From a virus, in IMG/VR virus record IMGVR_UViG_3300009182_000010, positions 1 through 33,900 of that record: DNA of 33,900 nucleotides; one strand, given 5' to 3'. The notes below the pieces were generated by a model that was not told the origin of the DNA, did not search any database, and worked only from the letters and a program-made list of their open reading frames with translations. Made by a program: the position numbers and the translations under genes. Shown here piece after piece: positions 25,179 to 30,262 of this stretch; within the stretch, counting starts at the first letter, position 1; the number at the start of each line of letters is the position of its first letter.

Positions 25179-25570
25179 TTGATTACTGGAAAATTGGAAT
25201 TGCTGCTTTACTTTTACTTGGGGCTTTTGCTACTGGTTGGGGTTTACGCAACCGTGATTTTAACGACTATAAACAAGAAGTCAGTAATGCTGCAAAAGCA
25301 CAAGAAGCTCATGTTGAATCCATTAAAAAGCAACAAGTATTAGTCAATAAAGGAATTGAAGATGAATACAATGCGAAACTTGCTTTATTGCGCCAGTATT
25401 ATGCTAACGGGGTGCGCCAGCCCAATACCAGCAAGTTGCCCACCATTTCCAATGCCGCCACAAGTCTTGATGACTTCACCACCAACGGTTTACTTATTAA
25501 ATGTGCCGAAACAACCCAGCAATTAATTAGTTTGCAAGCATGGTTAAATGAGCAAATGGGCATTAAATGA
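25175..25570 (+). CDS. Rz-like inner-membrane spanin
   Basis: A 131-residue protein with one N-terminal membrane segment (about 6-24, I-G-I-A-A-L-L-L-L-G-A-F) and a periplasmic helical region (D-Y-K-Q-E-V-S-N-A-A-K and beyond). This is the topology of Rz i-spanins, which join the outer-membrane Rz1 to fuse inner and outer membranes at the end of lysis. The call is strengthened by a +1-frame lipoprotein gene nested inside it. It starts at ATGA after the holin and ends overlapping the endolysin ATG. Confidence 0.85.
   Translation: MIDYWKIGIAALLLLGAFATGWGLRNRDFNDYKQEVSNAAKAQEAHVESIKKQQVLVNKGIEDEYNAKLALLRQYYANGVRQPNTSKLPTISNAATSLDDFTTNGLLIKCAETTQQLISLQAWLNEQMGIK
25362..25526 (+). CDS. Rz1-like outer-membrane spanin nested in Rz
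   Basis: A 54-residue lipoprotein read in the +1 frame wholly inside the Rz gene. M-N-T-M-R-N is followed by a hydrophobic stretch L-L-Y-C-A-S-I-M and the lipobox L-T-G-C, with Cys18 as the lipidated residue and Ala-Ser after it. The 37-residue mature part is Pro-rich (P-I-P-A-S-C-P-P-F-P-M-P-P), as in lambda Rz1. AAGGA sits seven bases before ATG 25362; ATG 25371 is an alternative. An embedded, +1-shifted, Pro-rich lipoprotein is the lambda-type Rz/Rz1 arrangement. It implies a host with an outer membrane. Confidence 0.9.
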   Translation: MNTMRNLLYCASIMLTGCASPIPASCPPFPMPPQVLMTSPPTVYLLNVPKQPSN

Positions 25571-26073
25571 GTTTTAAAGAGTGTTTAGACCTTGTATTAA
25601 AGTCTGAAGGTGGTTGGGTAAACAACCCTAATGACCCTGGCGGAGAAACGAATTTAGGCGTTACCAAGCGTGTTTGGGAAGAATATGTAGGTCATCCTGT
25701 GACTACATTAAAAAACCTTACGCCAGAGCTTGTAGCGCCAATGTACGAACAAAAATATTGGAGGCCTTGTTATGCAGGAGTATTGCCTAGGGGACTCGAC
25801 TATCTTGTGTTTTCAATGGCAGTTAACGCAGGCCCAGGCAGGTCAGTTAAACTGCTTCAACAGTCTATTGGATGCCTACCTGACGGAGTTATTGGCCCAA
25901 AAACAAGAGAGCTTATTTCCAACAGTAATATTGCAACTTTTATCGCAAAATTCTCAGAAACTAGGCGAGAGTATTACCATTCATTAAAAACATTTCCTAT
26001 ATTTGGTAAGGGCTGGCTTTCAAGGGTTGACCACGAAGAAACACAAGCCCTGCAAATGGCTAAAAACGAGTAG
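25567..26073 (+). CDS. Endolysin, GH108-type N-acetylmuramidase
   Basis: A 168-residue peptidoglycan hydrolase. The N-terminal motif S-E-G-G-W-V-N-N-P-N-D-P-G-G-E-T-N-L-G-V-T (13-33) is diagnostic of GH108 muramidases. Glu14 is the expected catalytic acid, attacking the bond between N-acetylmuramic acid and N-acetylglucosamine. The C-terminal half carries the peptidoglycan-binding-like helices L-L-Q-Q-S-I-G then D-G-V-I-G-P-K-T. No signal peptide was found, so export depends on the holin. It starts at ATGA and its 3' end overlaps the convergent gene by 14 bases, with no terminator between them. Confidence 0.94.
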   Translation: MSFKECLDLVLKSEGGWVNNPNDPGGETNLGVTKRVWEEYVGHPVTTLKNLTPELVAPMYEQKYWRPCYAGVLPRGLDYLVFSMAVNAGPGRSVKLLQQSIGCLPDGVIGPKTRELISNSNIATFIAKFSETRREYYHSLKTFPIFGKGWLSRVDHEETQALQMAKNE

Positions 26074-26245
26074 TTCCGTAATACAGAATTAGCCCTAAAG
26101 CTACTAATACCCCACAAACGCTCCAAAACGTGCTGTATTCGCTTTCATTAGGCATTTCTATAGCTACATACCACTCTGCGTCTTTAAACGCTTCCTGACT
26201 GGTATTATAGGTTTTGCCCACCATTCCAAAGCTGCGTGTACTCAT
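26060..26245 (-). CDS. Small membrane protein, 61 aa
   Basis: A 61-residue protein with one likely membrane segment at the C-terminus (about 43-58, C-G-V-L-V-A-L-G-L-I-L-Y-Y). The N-terminal part has S-Q-E-A-F-K-D-A-E-W-Y-V-A-I-E. GGAGG lies four bases before the ATG, and the ATG overlaps the stop of the previous gene (ATGA). Function unknown; it may be an exclusion or lysis-timing protein. It is last in the leftward operon and converges with the endolysin. Confidence 0.68.
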   Translation of the reverse strand: MSTRSFGMVGKTYNTSQEAFKDAEWYVAIEMPNESEYSTFWSVCGVLVALGLILYYGTTRF

Positions 26246-26424
26246 ACATCCTCCATTAATTCATTTTTTAATTTATTTTTCTTTTTTTCTTGTTTTATGT
26301 ATTGGCGCAAAATACTTAAAATTCCAGCTTCTACCAATATTCCTAGGCCTTCAGCGTCAAAATGCACTAAAGCATCTGCCGACCCATCTTCATGCTCTTT
26401 TACTATTTCTATTTGTATATTCAT
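26242..26424 (-). CDS. Small acidic/basic protein, 60 aa
   Basis: A 60-residue protein, M-N-I-Q-I-E-I-V-K-E-H-E-D-G-S-A-D-A, then V-H-F-D-A-E-G-L-G-I-L-V-E-A-G and a Lys-rich tail. The pattern (beta strand, D-G-S-A, then helix) recurs in small phage proteins of unknown role. It overlaps both neighbours by four bases (ATGA), so it is translated with them. Confidence 0.68.
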   Translation of the reverse strand: MNIQIEIVKEHEDGSADALVHFDAEGLGILVEAGILSILRQYIKQEKKKNKLKNELMEDV

Positions 26425-26657
26425 TCTTTTGCTTTCAATGATTTAAGGTAATTTTGCAATGCTTTATCGTCATCTTTAAATATGCGCTCAAACAACTCTC
26501 TGGTAGGTTGTCTTACTGTGTATTCTTGAAAAATGCCGTGCAAAACATAATAAGAAAAGACTCTGCAAGCCCATTCATTTTCTTTGCAATCTTCTGCTTG
26601 ACTGCATTTGTCGCATGGTGCTTCACCTTCAAAAACACGCCTAATGTATGTGTCCAT
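26421..26657 (-). CDS. Cys-cluster protein, 78 aa
   Basis: A 78-residue protein with Cys15-x2-Cys18-x5-Cys24-x6-Cys31, a spacing compatible with zinc or iron-sulphur binding. It is followed by a helical C-terminus (R-E-L-F-E-R-I-F-K-D-D-D-K-A-L-Q). The start has the TAAGGGGAA site two bases before ATG that recurs on early genes. It is first in a leftward three-gene operon, downstream of a long inverted repeat. The metal and role are unknown. Confidence 0.7.
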   Translation of the reverse strand: MDTYIRRVFEGEAPCDKCSQAEDCKENEWACRVFSYYVLHGIFQEYTVRQPTRELFERIFKDDDKALQNYLKSLKAKE

Positions 26658-26673
26658 ATTCCCCTTAGTAAAA

Positions 26674-26744
26674 ATAGCAGGTCAGGTCTTTTTAGTCTGA
26701 AATCTCCACGAGCCATAGAGCTGAATAGTGTCAAGACCTGCTAT
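26674..26744 (-). promoter_or_regulatory. 10-bp inverted repeat with leftward T-tract (5' leader)
   Basis: ATAGCAGGTC (26674-26683) is the exact reverse complement of GACCTGCTAT (26735-26744), with 51 bases between. A second register pairs CAGGTCTT (26683-26690) with AAGACCTG (26733-26740). Read leftward, the stem runs straight into TTTTTACTAAGGGG and the start of the Cys-cluster gene. It may be a terminator, attenuator or leader switch controlling the three-gene operon. Confidence 0.6.
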
Positions 26745-26797
26745 GAAAGTAATTTATTGCAAAAATCAAGGGAAGGCTACTATGACAAACCCTAATG

Positions 26798-26826
26798 TTG
26801 TTTTTATGTCATATATATTTTATATA
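26798..26826 (+). promoter_or_regulatory. Candidate rightward promoter for a small RNA
   Basis: TTGTTT (26798-26803), 17 bases, then TATATA (26821-26826). This fits sigma-70 spacing and would start transcription close to GGGCTG at about 26831-26833, just before the structured segment. No protein gene follows on this strand. AT-rich DNA gives many such matches, so this stays tentative. Confidence 0.4.
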
Positions 26827-26830
26827 TATA

Positions 26831-26987
26831 GGGCTGTATTTGGCAGTTGCTAACAATGGGTCAGAAAGCCGCAAAATTACCCAATTACTGCATCCTACAT
26901 TGGCGGCTTAACGCCCAGAATAAGGTGAGGCGGCAGGACTCCGTGAATGTATGGTTGTGCAAAGGGGAAAAGCACACCTACCGCCTC
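26831..26987 (+). ncRNA. Candidate structured non-coding RNA
   Basis: The segment is GC-richer than its surroundings. GAGGCGG-C-AGG (26927-26937) pairs with CCT-A-CCGCCTC (26977-26987): ten pairs around one C/A mismatch. Inside, TGTGC (26956-26960) pairs with GCACA (26972-26976). Upstream, AAGCCGC pairs with GCGGCTT, and alternatively GGCG with CGCC; TGGGT also pairs with ACCCA. No T-run follows, and the strand is not certain because stems fold either way. No known RNA family was recognised. Confidence 0.45.
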
Positions 26988-26992
26988 GTGAA

Positions 26993-27739
26993 TTAGTTTA
27001 ACCCAGTTTTGAGTTTGTATATTTTGAGTAACGCTAAAAACATTTCATAGCCATCTCTAAGTGCTTGCTCTGTATGCTCATATATGGCAACTTCTCCAGT
27101 ATCACCATTGACGTACACATTGGCACACCTTGCTTGTGGCGCTAAAACTTCTCTATAGGCCGCTAGCTGTAGTGTATTCTCTAGGTAGGGTGTTAGTTCA
27201 CCAGGGCTTTTTTCTGTCGTCTTAAAGTCAATTACGACCCCATTAAAGTCATGGCGTGGCTTGCAATATAAATCGCATTTTCCGCCATAACCTTCTTGGT
27301 TAACTAGACTCTGTTCAGGAATCCATAGCTGCGCCCCAAAATGAGCCGTTATAGCGTCATCTACTTTGCGGACATAAGCTGGCATATCTGGCAAGTATTC
27401 TTGGTTATAGAAGCTCTCTAGAAAGTCATGTATAAGAGTTCCTCTAGTCATGGCTTCTTGGGACTTTTTCTTTGCCAATTCTAGTATTCTGGCAACATAA
27501 TCTTTTTCTTCTTCTTGCAAACCCCTTGGGTTTTCTGCAGCAGCTTTAATAGCTTCAGACTGCAACCACGACTGAAGGCCATCCTTGGAAAGCTGCTGGT
27601 TTATAGTGGACACCGAAGGCACTAATGTACCTGGTGCTGCTTTGGCATCCCTAAGTGTTGTATTTCTTTCTTTGCCATTTTTACCAATGGTGGTATATCG
27701 TGGTGCGCCTGTAATGGCACAGTACCAGTGCATACTCAT
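26993..27739 (-). CDS. PD-(D/E)XK exonuclease (RecB/Cas4-like)
   Basis: A 248-residue nuclease. Motifs in order: T-R-G-T-L-I-H-D-F-L-E (about 97-107), G-G-K-C-D-L-Y-C-K with the active-site Asp (about 151), V-V-I-D-F-K-T-T (about 168), and L-Q-L-A-A-Y-R (about 190). These are motifs I, II, III and the Q-x-x-x-Y element of RecB-like phage exonucleases. Partnered here with an ERF annealing protein, it would resect DNA ends for single-strand annealing recombination. It lacks the four-Cys cluster of true Cas4. The start is preceded by TTAAGGGGA. Confidence 0.88.
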   Translation of the reverse strand: MSMHWYCAITGAPRYTTIGKNGKERNTTLRDAKAAPGTLVPSVSTINQQLSKDGLQSWLQSEAIKAAAENPRGLQEEEKDYVARILELAKKKSQEAMTRGTLIHDFLESFYNQEYLPDMPAYVRKVDDAITAHFGAQLWIPEQSLVNQEGYGGKCDLYCKPRHDFNGVVIDFKTTEKSPGELTPYLENTLQLAAYREVLAPQARCANVYVNGDTGEVAIYEHTEQALRDGYEMFLALLKIYKLKTGLN

Positions 27740-27758
27740 ATTTTCCCCTTAAAGTCGT

Positions 27759-27962
27759 TTAATTAAGTAAATCTAGTATAGCTTCTCTGTCTATAGGACT
27801 TACACAACAATCAGCGCAAGTCCTAATAACATCTTTAATAACAGCAGCTAAATCATTAACCTCAAATGCTATTAGCTGTCTTTCTTCATCCACTCCAAAT
27901 GGTTCAGTAGAAACAATGGCTTTATCGCCAATAACATCCCGTATATGACTTAGCATTTCCAT
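27759..27962 (-). CDS. Small acidic protein, 67 aa, unknown
   Basis: A 67-residue protein with an acidic N-terminus, E-V-N-D-L-A-A-V-I-K-D-V-I helical middle, and C-A-D-C-C (about 49-53). The Cys cluster could bind metal but is too short to classify. TAGGAGA precedes the ATG. It sits between the mini SSB-like gene and the exonuclease, so it may belong to the recombination module. Not recognised. Confidence 0.62.
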   Translation of the reverse strand: MEMLSHIRDVIGDKAIVSTEPFGVDEERQLIAFEVNDLAAVIKDVIRTCADCCVSPIDREAILDLLN

Positions 27963-27965
27963 CTC

Positions 27966-28205
27966 CTAAAATGGCGTGTCGTCTATAATTTCATCAGACC
28001 CAGCAGGTTTAAAACCCATAGGCTCTTTAACTTTGCCAACTGAAACGCTAAAGAATTTGCCTTTAGCTTCTTCTTTTACCCATGCAGACAACCAATGCTC
28101 TTTGCCATTAAGCATAATTGAGCCGTTGTAGTCTGGGTGATTGTCGGTAGTTTTGCGGCTATTTTTGAAAAGTGAACCGCTACCTTCTTTGGGCGTGTAG
28201 GCCAT
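27966..28205 (-). CDS. Mini ssDNA-binding-like protein with SSB-type tip
   Basis: A 79-residue protein. The core H-P-D-Y-N-G-S-I-M-L-N-G-K-E-H-W-L-S-A-W (about 23-42), then G-K-F-F-S-V-S-V-G-K, suggests a small beta-barrel seen in phage proteins beside recombination genes. The last residues D-E-I-I-D-D-T-P-F resemble the acidic C-terminal tip of SSB (D-D-x-P-F), which in bacteria recruits partner enzymes. It lies between the ERF and exonuclease genes. Binding of ssDNA is inferred. AAAGGAAA precedes the ATG. Confidence 0.68.
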   Translation of the reverse strand: MAYTPKEGSGSLFKNSRKTTDNHPDYNGSIMLNGKEHWLSAWVKEEAKGKFFSVSVGKVKEPMGFKPAGSDEIIDDTPF

Positions 28206-28206
28206 A

Positions 28207-28635
28207 TTAAATTTCCTTTGCTTTTACTACTAATTTAGGTGACGAAGCGGCATTACCGTCATCGTCTGCTTGCACTACTCCTACTACTGCTGCTAATGCG
28301 TACCTACGCATATAAGTTAAAGCCGAGCCAGCGCCTTGTGCGTCAGGCTTAGTTATCGGCACAGACATTTCTTGACTAATCCATTCGCCAGAAGCGTGGG
28401 TAAGAATAGTAGTCAAAGACATGGACTTGTCTAATTCGGAATAAAGTCCAGGGAATTGAGCCACAGCCAAATTATTAATACTAAGAAGCTCACGGCAAGC
28501 ATCCCACACAGACTCAAGGTCAGCATAATTAGATTTAAAGAAAGGGTTTTTACTGTCTTTTTTTGCATAAGTAAGTTTGCCCTGTACGATTGATAGCGCT
28601 TTGGCTAAGTTAGCAATAGAGTCAGATTGATTCAT
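28207..28635 (-). CDS. ERF-family single-strand annealing protein
   Basis: A 142-residue protein matching the ERF core: A-L-S-I-V-Q-G-K-L-T-Y-A-K-K-D-S-K-N (about 13-30), F-K-S-N-Y-A-D-L-E-S-V-W (about 33-44), and the conserved late G-S-A-L-T-Y-M-R-R-Y-A-L (about 102-113). ERF proteins anneal complementary single strands in phage recombination and genome circularisation. It is shorter than many relatives because the variable C-terminal tail is nearly absent. Start overlaps the previous gene (ATGA). Works with the exonuclease and SSB-like protein downstream. Confidence 0.9.
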   Translation of the reverse strand: MNQSDSIANLAKALSIVQGKLTYAKKDSKNPFFKSNYADLESVWDACRELLSINNLAVAQFPGLYSELDKSMSLTTILTHASGEWISQEMSVPITKPDAQGAGSALTYMRRYALAAVVGVVQADDDGNAASSPKLVVKAKEI

Positions 28636-28838
28636 TTTGCACCCCCAAAAATTGCGCCAAAGTCATTAATAACATCACGCAACAATGGGTTTACATGATT
28701 ATTACGTGGCTTGCCACAGGCTTGACGAATACAGTCAACTTGCTCTTGAGTTAGGTATTCATTGCTAAATTCCATGTCATCAAGTGCTGACTCTAAAAAT
28801 TCTTCGTGCTCAAGCATTAATTGGTTTAATTCAGACAT
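28632..28838 (-). CDS. First gene of leftward operon, 68 aa, unknown
   Basis: A 68-residue acidic protein: E-H-E-E-F-L-E-S-A-L-D-D-M-E-F-S (about 10-25) and a later R-D-V-I-N-D-F-G-A-I-F-G. It is the first gene after the leftward promoter and has TAAGGGGAA seven bases before its ATG. Its end overlaps the ERF start. Not recognised. The acidic helical nature could suit a regulator or inhibitor, but this is only a guess. Confidence 0.68.
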   Translation of the reverse strand: MSELNQLMLEHEEFLESALDDMEFSNEYLTQEQVDCIRQACGKPRNNHVNPLLRDVINDFGAIFGGAK

Positions 28839-28858
28839 TTAAGTTTCCCCTTAAATAC

Positions 28859-28874
28859 ATAGCGAAATTGCTAT
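28859..28874. promoter_or_regulatory. Operator-like palindrome at leftward start site
   Basis: ATAGC-GAAATT-GCTAT is a 16-base imperfect palindrome with five perfect outer pairs. It begins where leftward transcription from the promoter at 28881-28909 should start, a place where a bound regulator would block initiation. It does not resemble the palindrome at 28933. Confidence 0.5.
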
Positions 28875-28880
28875 ATAGTC

Positions 28881-28909
28881 ATGGTAAGCATACTTATTAA
28901 ATTTGTCAA
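28881..28909 (-). promoter_or_regulatory. Leftward promoter for the recombination operon
   Basis: On the minus strand TTGACA, a perfect -35 (28909 down to 28904), is followed by 17 bases and TACCAT (28886 down to 28881), a partial -10. Transcription would begin near 28874 and enter the 68-aa gene and the ERF module. On the plus strand TTGTCA at 28903-28908 overlaps it and may serve a rightward promoter for the regulator. Confidence 0.65.
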
Positions 28910-28932
28910 GTGTTATATAAAATAATTATTTA

Positions 28933-28950
28933 TGTGGTAAGATTGCCACA
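28933..28950. promoter_or_regulatory. Operator-like palindrome over the regulator start codon
   Basis: TGTGGTAA-GA-TTGCCACA is an 18-base palindrome (7 of 8 arm positions match) whose last base is the first base of the regulator's ATG. A bound repressor would occupy the transcription start or the ribosome site. This suggests autoregulation by the Cro/YdaS-like protein. Confidence 0.6.
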
Positions 28951-29228
28951 TGGAAAAGCTAAAAATAACTGAGTCCACCATGATTGACTTGCTTGGCGGC
29001 ACTAATAAAGTAGCAAGAATGTGCCAAGTGGCATCAACGGCTGTTACGCAATGGCGAAAAAATGGTATTCCACATGGAAAATTATTGCTTTTAGCCGCCA
29101 GAATAGAAAAAGAAAGTCATGGTTTAGTAACACGCCAAGATATGTTTCCAGGCACATGGCATTTTATTTGGCCTGAGTTGCTTAAACGCAACACATTTGG
29201 CTTGCAAGAAGAATTAAACGAGGAGTAG
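28950..29228 (+). CDS. Cro/YdaS-like transcriptional regulator
   Basis: A 92-residue protein with an N-terminal helix-turn-helix (about 19-38, K-V-A-R-M-C-Q-V-A-S-T-A-V-T-Q-W), then W-R-K-N-G-I-P-H-G-K and L-A-A-R-I-E-K-E-S-H-G-L-V-T-R-Q-D-M-F-P. This is the arrangement of YdaS/Cro-type phage regulators. A palindrome covers its start codon, and a leftward promoter lies back to back, so it likely regulates both directions. No good Shine-Dalgarno is present. The C-terminal 35 residues, including W-H-F-I-W-P-E, extend beyond minimal Cro. Confidence 0.85.
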   Translation: MEKLKITESTMIDLLGGTNKVARMCQVASTAVTQWRKNGIPHGKLLLLAARIEKESHGLVTRQDMFPGTWHFIWPELLKRNTFGLQEELNEE

Positions 29229-29289
29229 TATTGTCCTCCGCACTCCAGGCGTTACTAAGCACCTAAATCGGTGGCGTGGAAGAAAAGAT

Positions 29290-29374
29290 AGGCTAGTCAA
29301 GCACCCGACTGCAAGCCTCGTAGCGTTAAATGGCGACTACACAAGATTTTAGGGACAAGGTGATACAAGACCTT
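29290..29374. ncRNA. Three adjacent hairpins with 8-base loops
   Basis: Hairpin 1: AGGCT-AGTC (29290-29298) with GACT and AGCCT (29307-29318), a 3-base bulge and loop AAGCACCC. Hairpin 2: GTAGCG (29320-29325) with CG-A-CTAC (29334-29340), loop TTAAATGG. Hairpin 3: AAGGT (29357-29361) with ACCTT (29370-29374), loop GATACAAG. Together they suggest a folded transcript, or cruciform DNA at an origin. Strand is unknown. Confidence 0.4.
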
Positions 29375-29410
29375 TAATCGACTGACCATTATCTTAGGAA
29401 GGACTAGTTA

Positions 29411-29426
29411 TTAACATATTTGTTAA
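29411..29426. promoter_or_regulatory. Palindrome 1 upstream of early operon
   Basis: TTAACA-TATT-TGTTAA has perfect 6-base arms. It overlaps TTGTTAACAA (29420-29429), itself a perfect palindrome, which starts the 16-base motif shared with 26847-26862. It shares 10 of 16 positions with palindrome 3, so both may bind the same regulator. Confidence 0.5.
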
Positions 29427-29438
29427 CAATGGGTCGGC

Positions 29439-29454
29439 TGATAGTTTCCTATCA
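29439..29454. promoter_or_regulatory. Palindrome 2 upstream of early operon
   Basis: TGATAG-TTTC-CTATCA has perfect 6-base arms and a 4-base spacer. It could be an RNA hairpin or an operator. Its centre lies 28 bases from palindrome 1 and 55 bases from palindrome 3. Confidence 0.48.
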
Positions 29455-29493
29455 CCCTTGGTCAAACTGTGTCGTAAATTTGCAACTAAGGGT

Positions 29494-29509
29494 TTGTCAT
29501 AGGTGACAA
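29494..29509. promoter_or_regulatory. Palindrome 3 overlapping -35-like TTGTCA
   Basis: TTGTCA-TAGG-TGACAA has perfect 6-base arms, and its left arm is itself a -35-like hexamer. A protein bound here would compete with RNA polymerase for the promoter of the operon starting at 29572. No -10 is at ideal spacing; TGTAAT at 29531 is the closest in sequence. Confidence 0.5.
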
Positions 29510-29571
29510 TAGTTAAAAATGATAAGAAACTGTAATCACTCAATAACGAGTAACCATTTAAGGGGAATTAA

Positions 29572-29883
29572 ATGAAAGACTTTATAGGTAGTTGTTTATT
29601 AGGTGCATTACTTGGCGCAATGTTTGCTTATGGCGTACCAGCTAAAGCGCAAACGTACCCAGTCACTAGCCCACAAGGTTATAACATGGGTACTGTGCAA
29701 ATTAACGGCAATACAGCACAGTTTGTAAACCCAATGGGTTACACAACACAGACTGCTACAATTTACCCTAACCAAGTGGTTATTACGACCCCACAAGGGT
29801 ACGCAACTAGCGTAGTTGGTAACACAGGCTACACAGTACCACCTAGCCCATCTACACCACCAAGCCCAAGGGTGCTGCAATGA
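29572..29883 (+). CDS. Secreted protein with G-Y repeats, 103 aa
   Basis: A 103-residue protein with a signal peptide: M-K-D, a hydrophobic stretch (4-22) and a likely signal peptidase I site after A-K-A at about residue 26. The mature part has three loose repeats, S-P-Q-G-Y-N-M-G-T, N-P-M-G-Y-T-T-Q-T and T-P-Q-G-Y-A-T-S-V, and a Pro/Ser tail. It heads the rightward early operon with AAGGGGAA four bases before ATG. An exported early phage protein could act in the periplasm, perhaps in superinfection control, but this is inference. Confidence 0.72.
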   Translation: MKDFIGSCLLGALLGAMFAYGVPAKAQTYPVTSPQGYNMGTVQINGNTAQFVNPMGYTTQTATIYPNQVVITTPQGYATSVVGNTGYTVPPSPSTPPSPRVLQ

Positions 29884-30146
29884 ATGAAGAAATAATTGAA
29901 GAATCACTTTCTAGAAGGGCTATGAAAAGTAGAATTTTTTACCTTGAAAATAGAATGAAAGATTACATAACTTGTTTTAGAAAGGAAAGAAAAGCCTTAC
30001 ATAAACAATTAAAAGAACTGCTTGTTGCAAACAATAGACTTGAAAAAGAAATTAAACAATATAAACAAGAAGAAGCAAATAAATTATCTGGTTTTTTGAG
30101 TCTTGGGGTTGTTTATAAACCAAAAATTGATAGAAATTACAAATGA
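29880..30146 (+). CDS. Coiled-coil protein, 88 aa
   Basis: An 88-residue, highly charged helical protein. Residues about 15-70 form a heptad-like coil (R-I-F-Y-L-E-N-R-M, then L-H-K-Q-L-K-E-L-L-V-A-N-N-R-L-E-K-E). The tail has V-V-Y-K-P-K-I-D-R. It overlaps the secreted-protein gene (ATGA) and the next small gene in the same way. Not recognised. Probably a dimeric adaptor. Confidence 0.68.
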   Translation: MNEEIIEESLSRRAMKSRIFYLENRMKDYITCFRKERKALHKQLKELLVANNRLEKEIKQYKQEEANKLSGFLSLGVVYKPKIDRNYK

Positions 30147-30262
30147 GTTTTACCATTACTACGCATGACGGCATGAAAGTCATTCAATGGTTTAAAAATA
30201 TTGATGACCTTCTAGAAAGTATGATTAACAACCCAACCGACAGGTATTTTAGGAATGTTTGA
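30143..30262 (+). CDS. Small protein, 39 aa
   Basis: A 39-residue frame, M-S-F-T-I-T-T-H-D-G-M-K-V-I-Q-W-F-K-N-I-D-D-L-L. It fills the space between two supported genes with overlaps at both ends (ATGA upstream, 8 bases downstream), and no other gene explains that gap. Not recognised. The D-G-M-K-V-I-x-W-F strand-turn pattern looks folded rather than random. Confidence 0.6.
   Translation: MSFTITTHDGMKVIQWFKNIDDLLESMINNPTDRYFRNV

Larger units (their letters stand above)
26658..26992. other. 335-bp non-coding structured region
   Basis: No supported gene lies between the Cys-cluster protein and the exonuclease. The stretch holds a 10-bp inverted repeat followed, in the leftward sense, by T5; an AT-rich tract with alternating TATATA at 26808-26830; a rightward promoter-like pair; and a GC-rich structured segment. 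It also carries a 16-base motif shared with the other non-coding region near 29420. Longer plus-strand frames cross it but look random. Confidence 0.8.
29229..29571. other. 343-bp non-coding hairpin-rich region
   Basis: No gene is supported here. It contains, in order, three hairpins each with an 8-base loop (29290-29374), then three distinct palindromes each with 6-base arms and a 4-base spacer (29411-29509), then a -10-like TGTAAT (29531-29536), and AAGGGGAA before the secreted-protein gene. It could combine a structured RNA, an operator array or a replication origin. No iterons were found. Confidence 0.75.

Noticed and set aside
26729-26734. Perfect minus-strand TTGACA as a promoter
   Set aside because: No acceptable -10 lies 16-18 bases downstream. 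It is formed by the 3' arm region of the inverted repeat.
26454-26795. Plus-strand frame of 113 codons
   Set aside because: It runs opposite to the Cys-cluster gene, whose spaced Cys motif, ribosome site and four-base overlaps are better evidence.
28681-28690. Third partial copy AACAATGGGT of the shared motif
   Set aside because: Only ten bases match and it lies inside the 68-aa gene, so chance is enough.
26658-29571. tRNA or CRISPR in the non-coding regions
   Set aside because: No cloverleaf with a T-arm motif and no regularly spaced direct repeats were seen.
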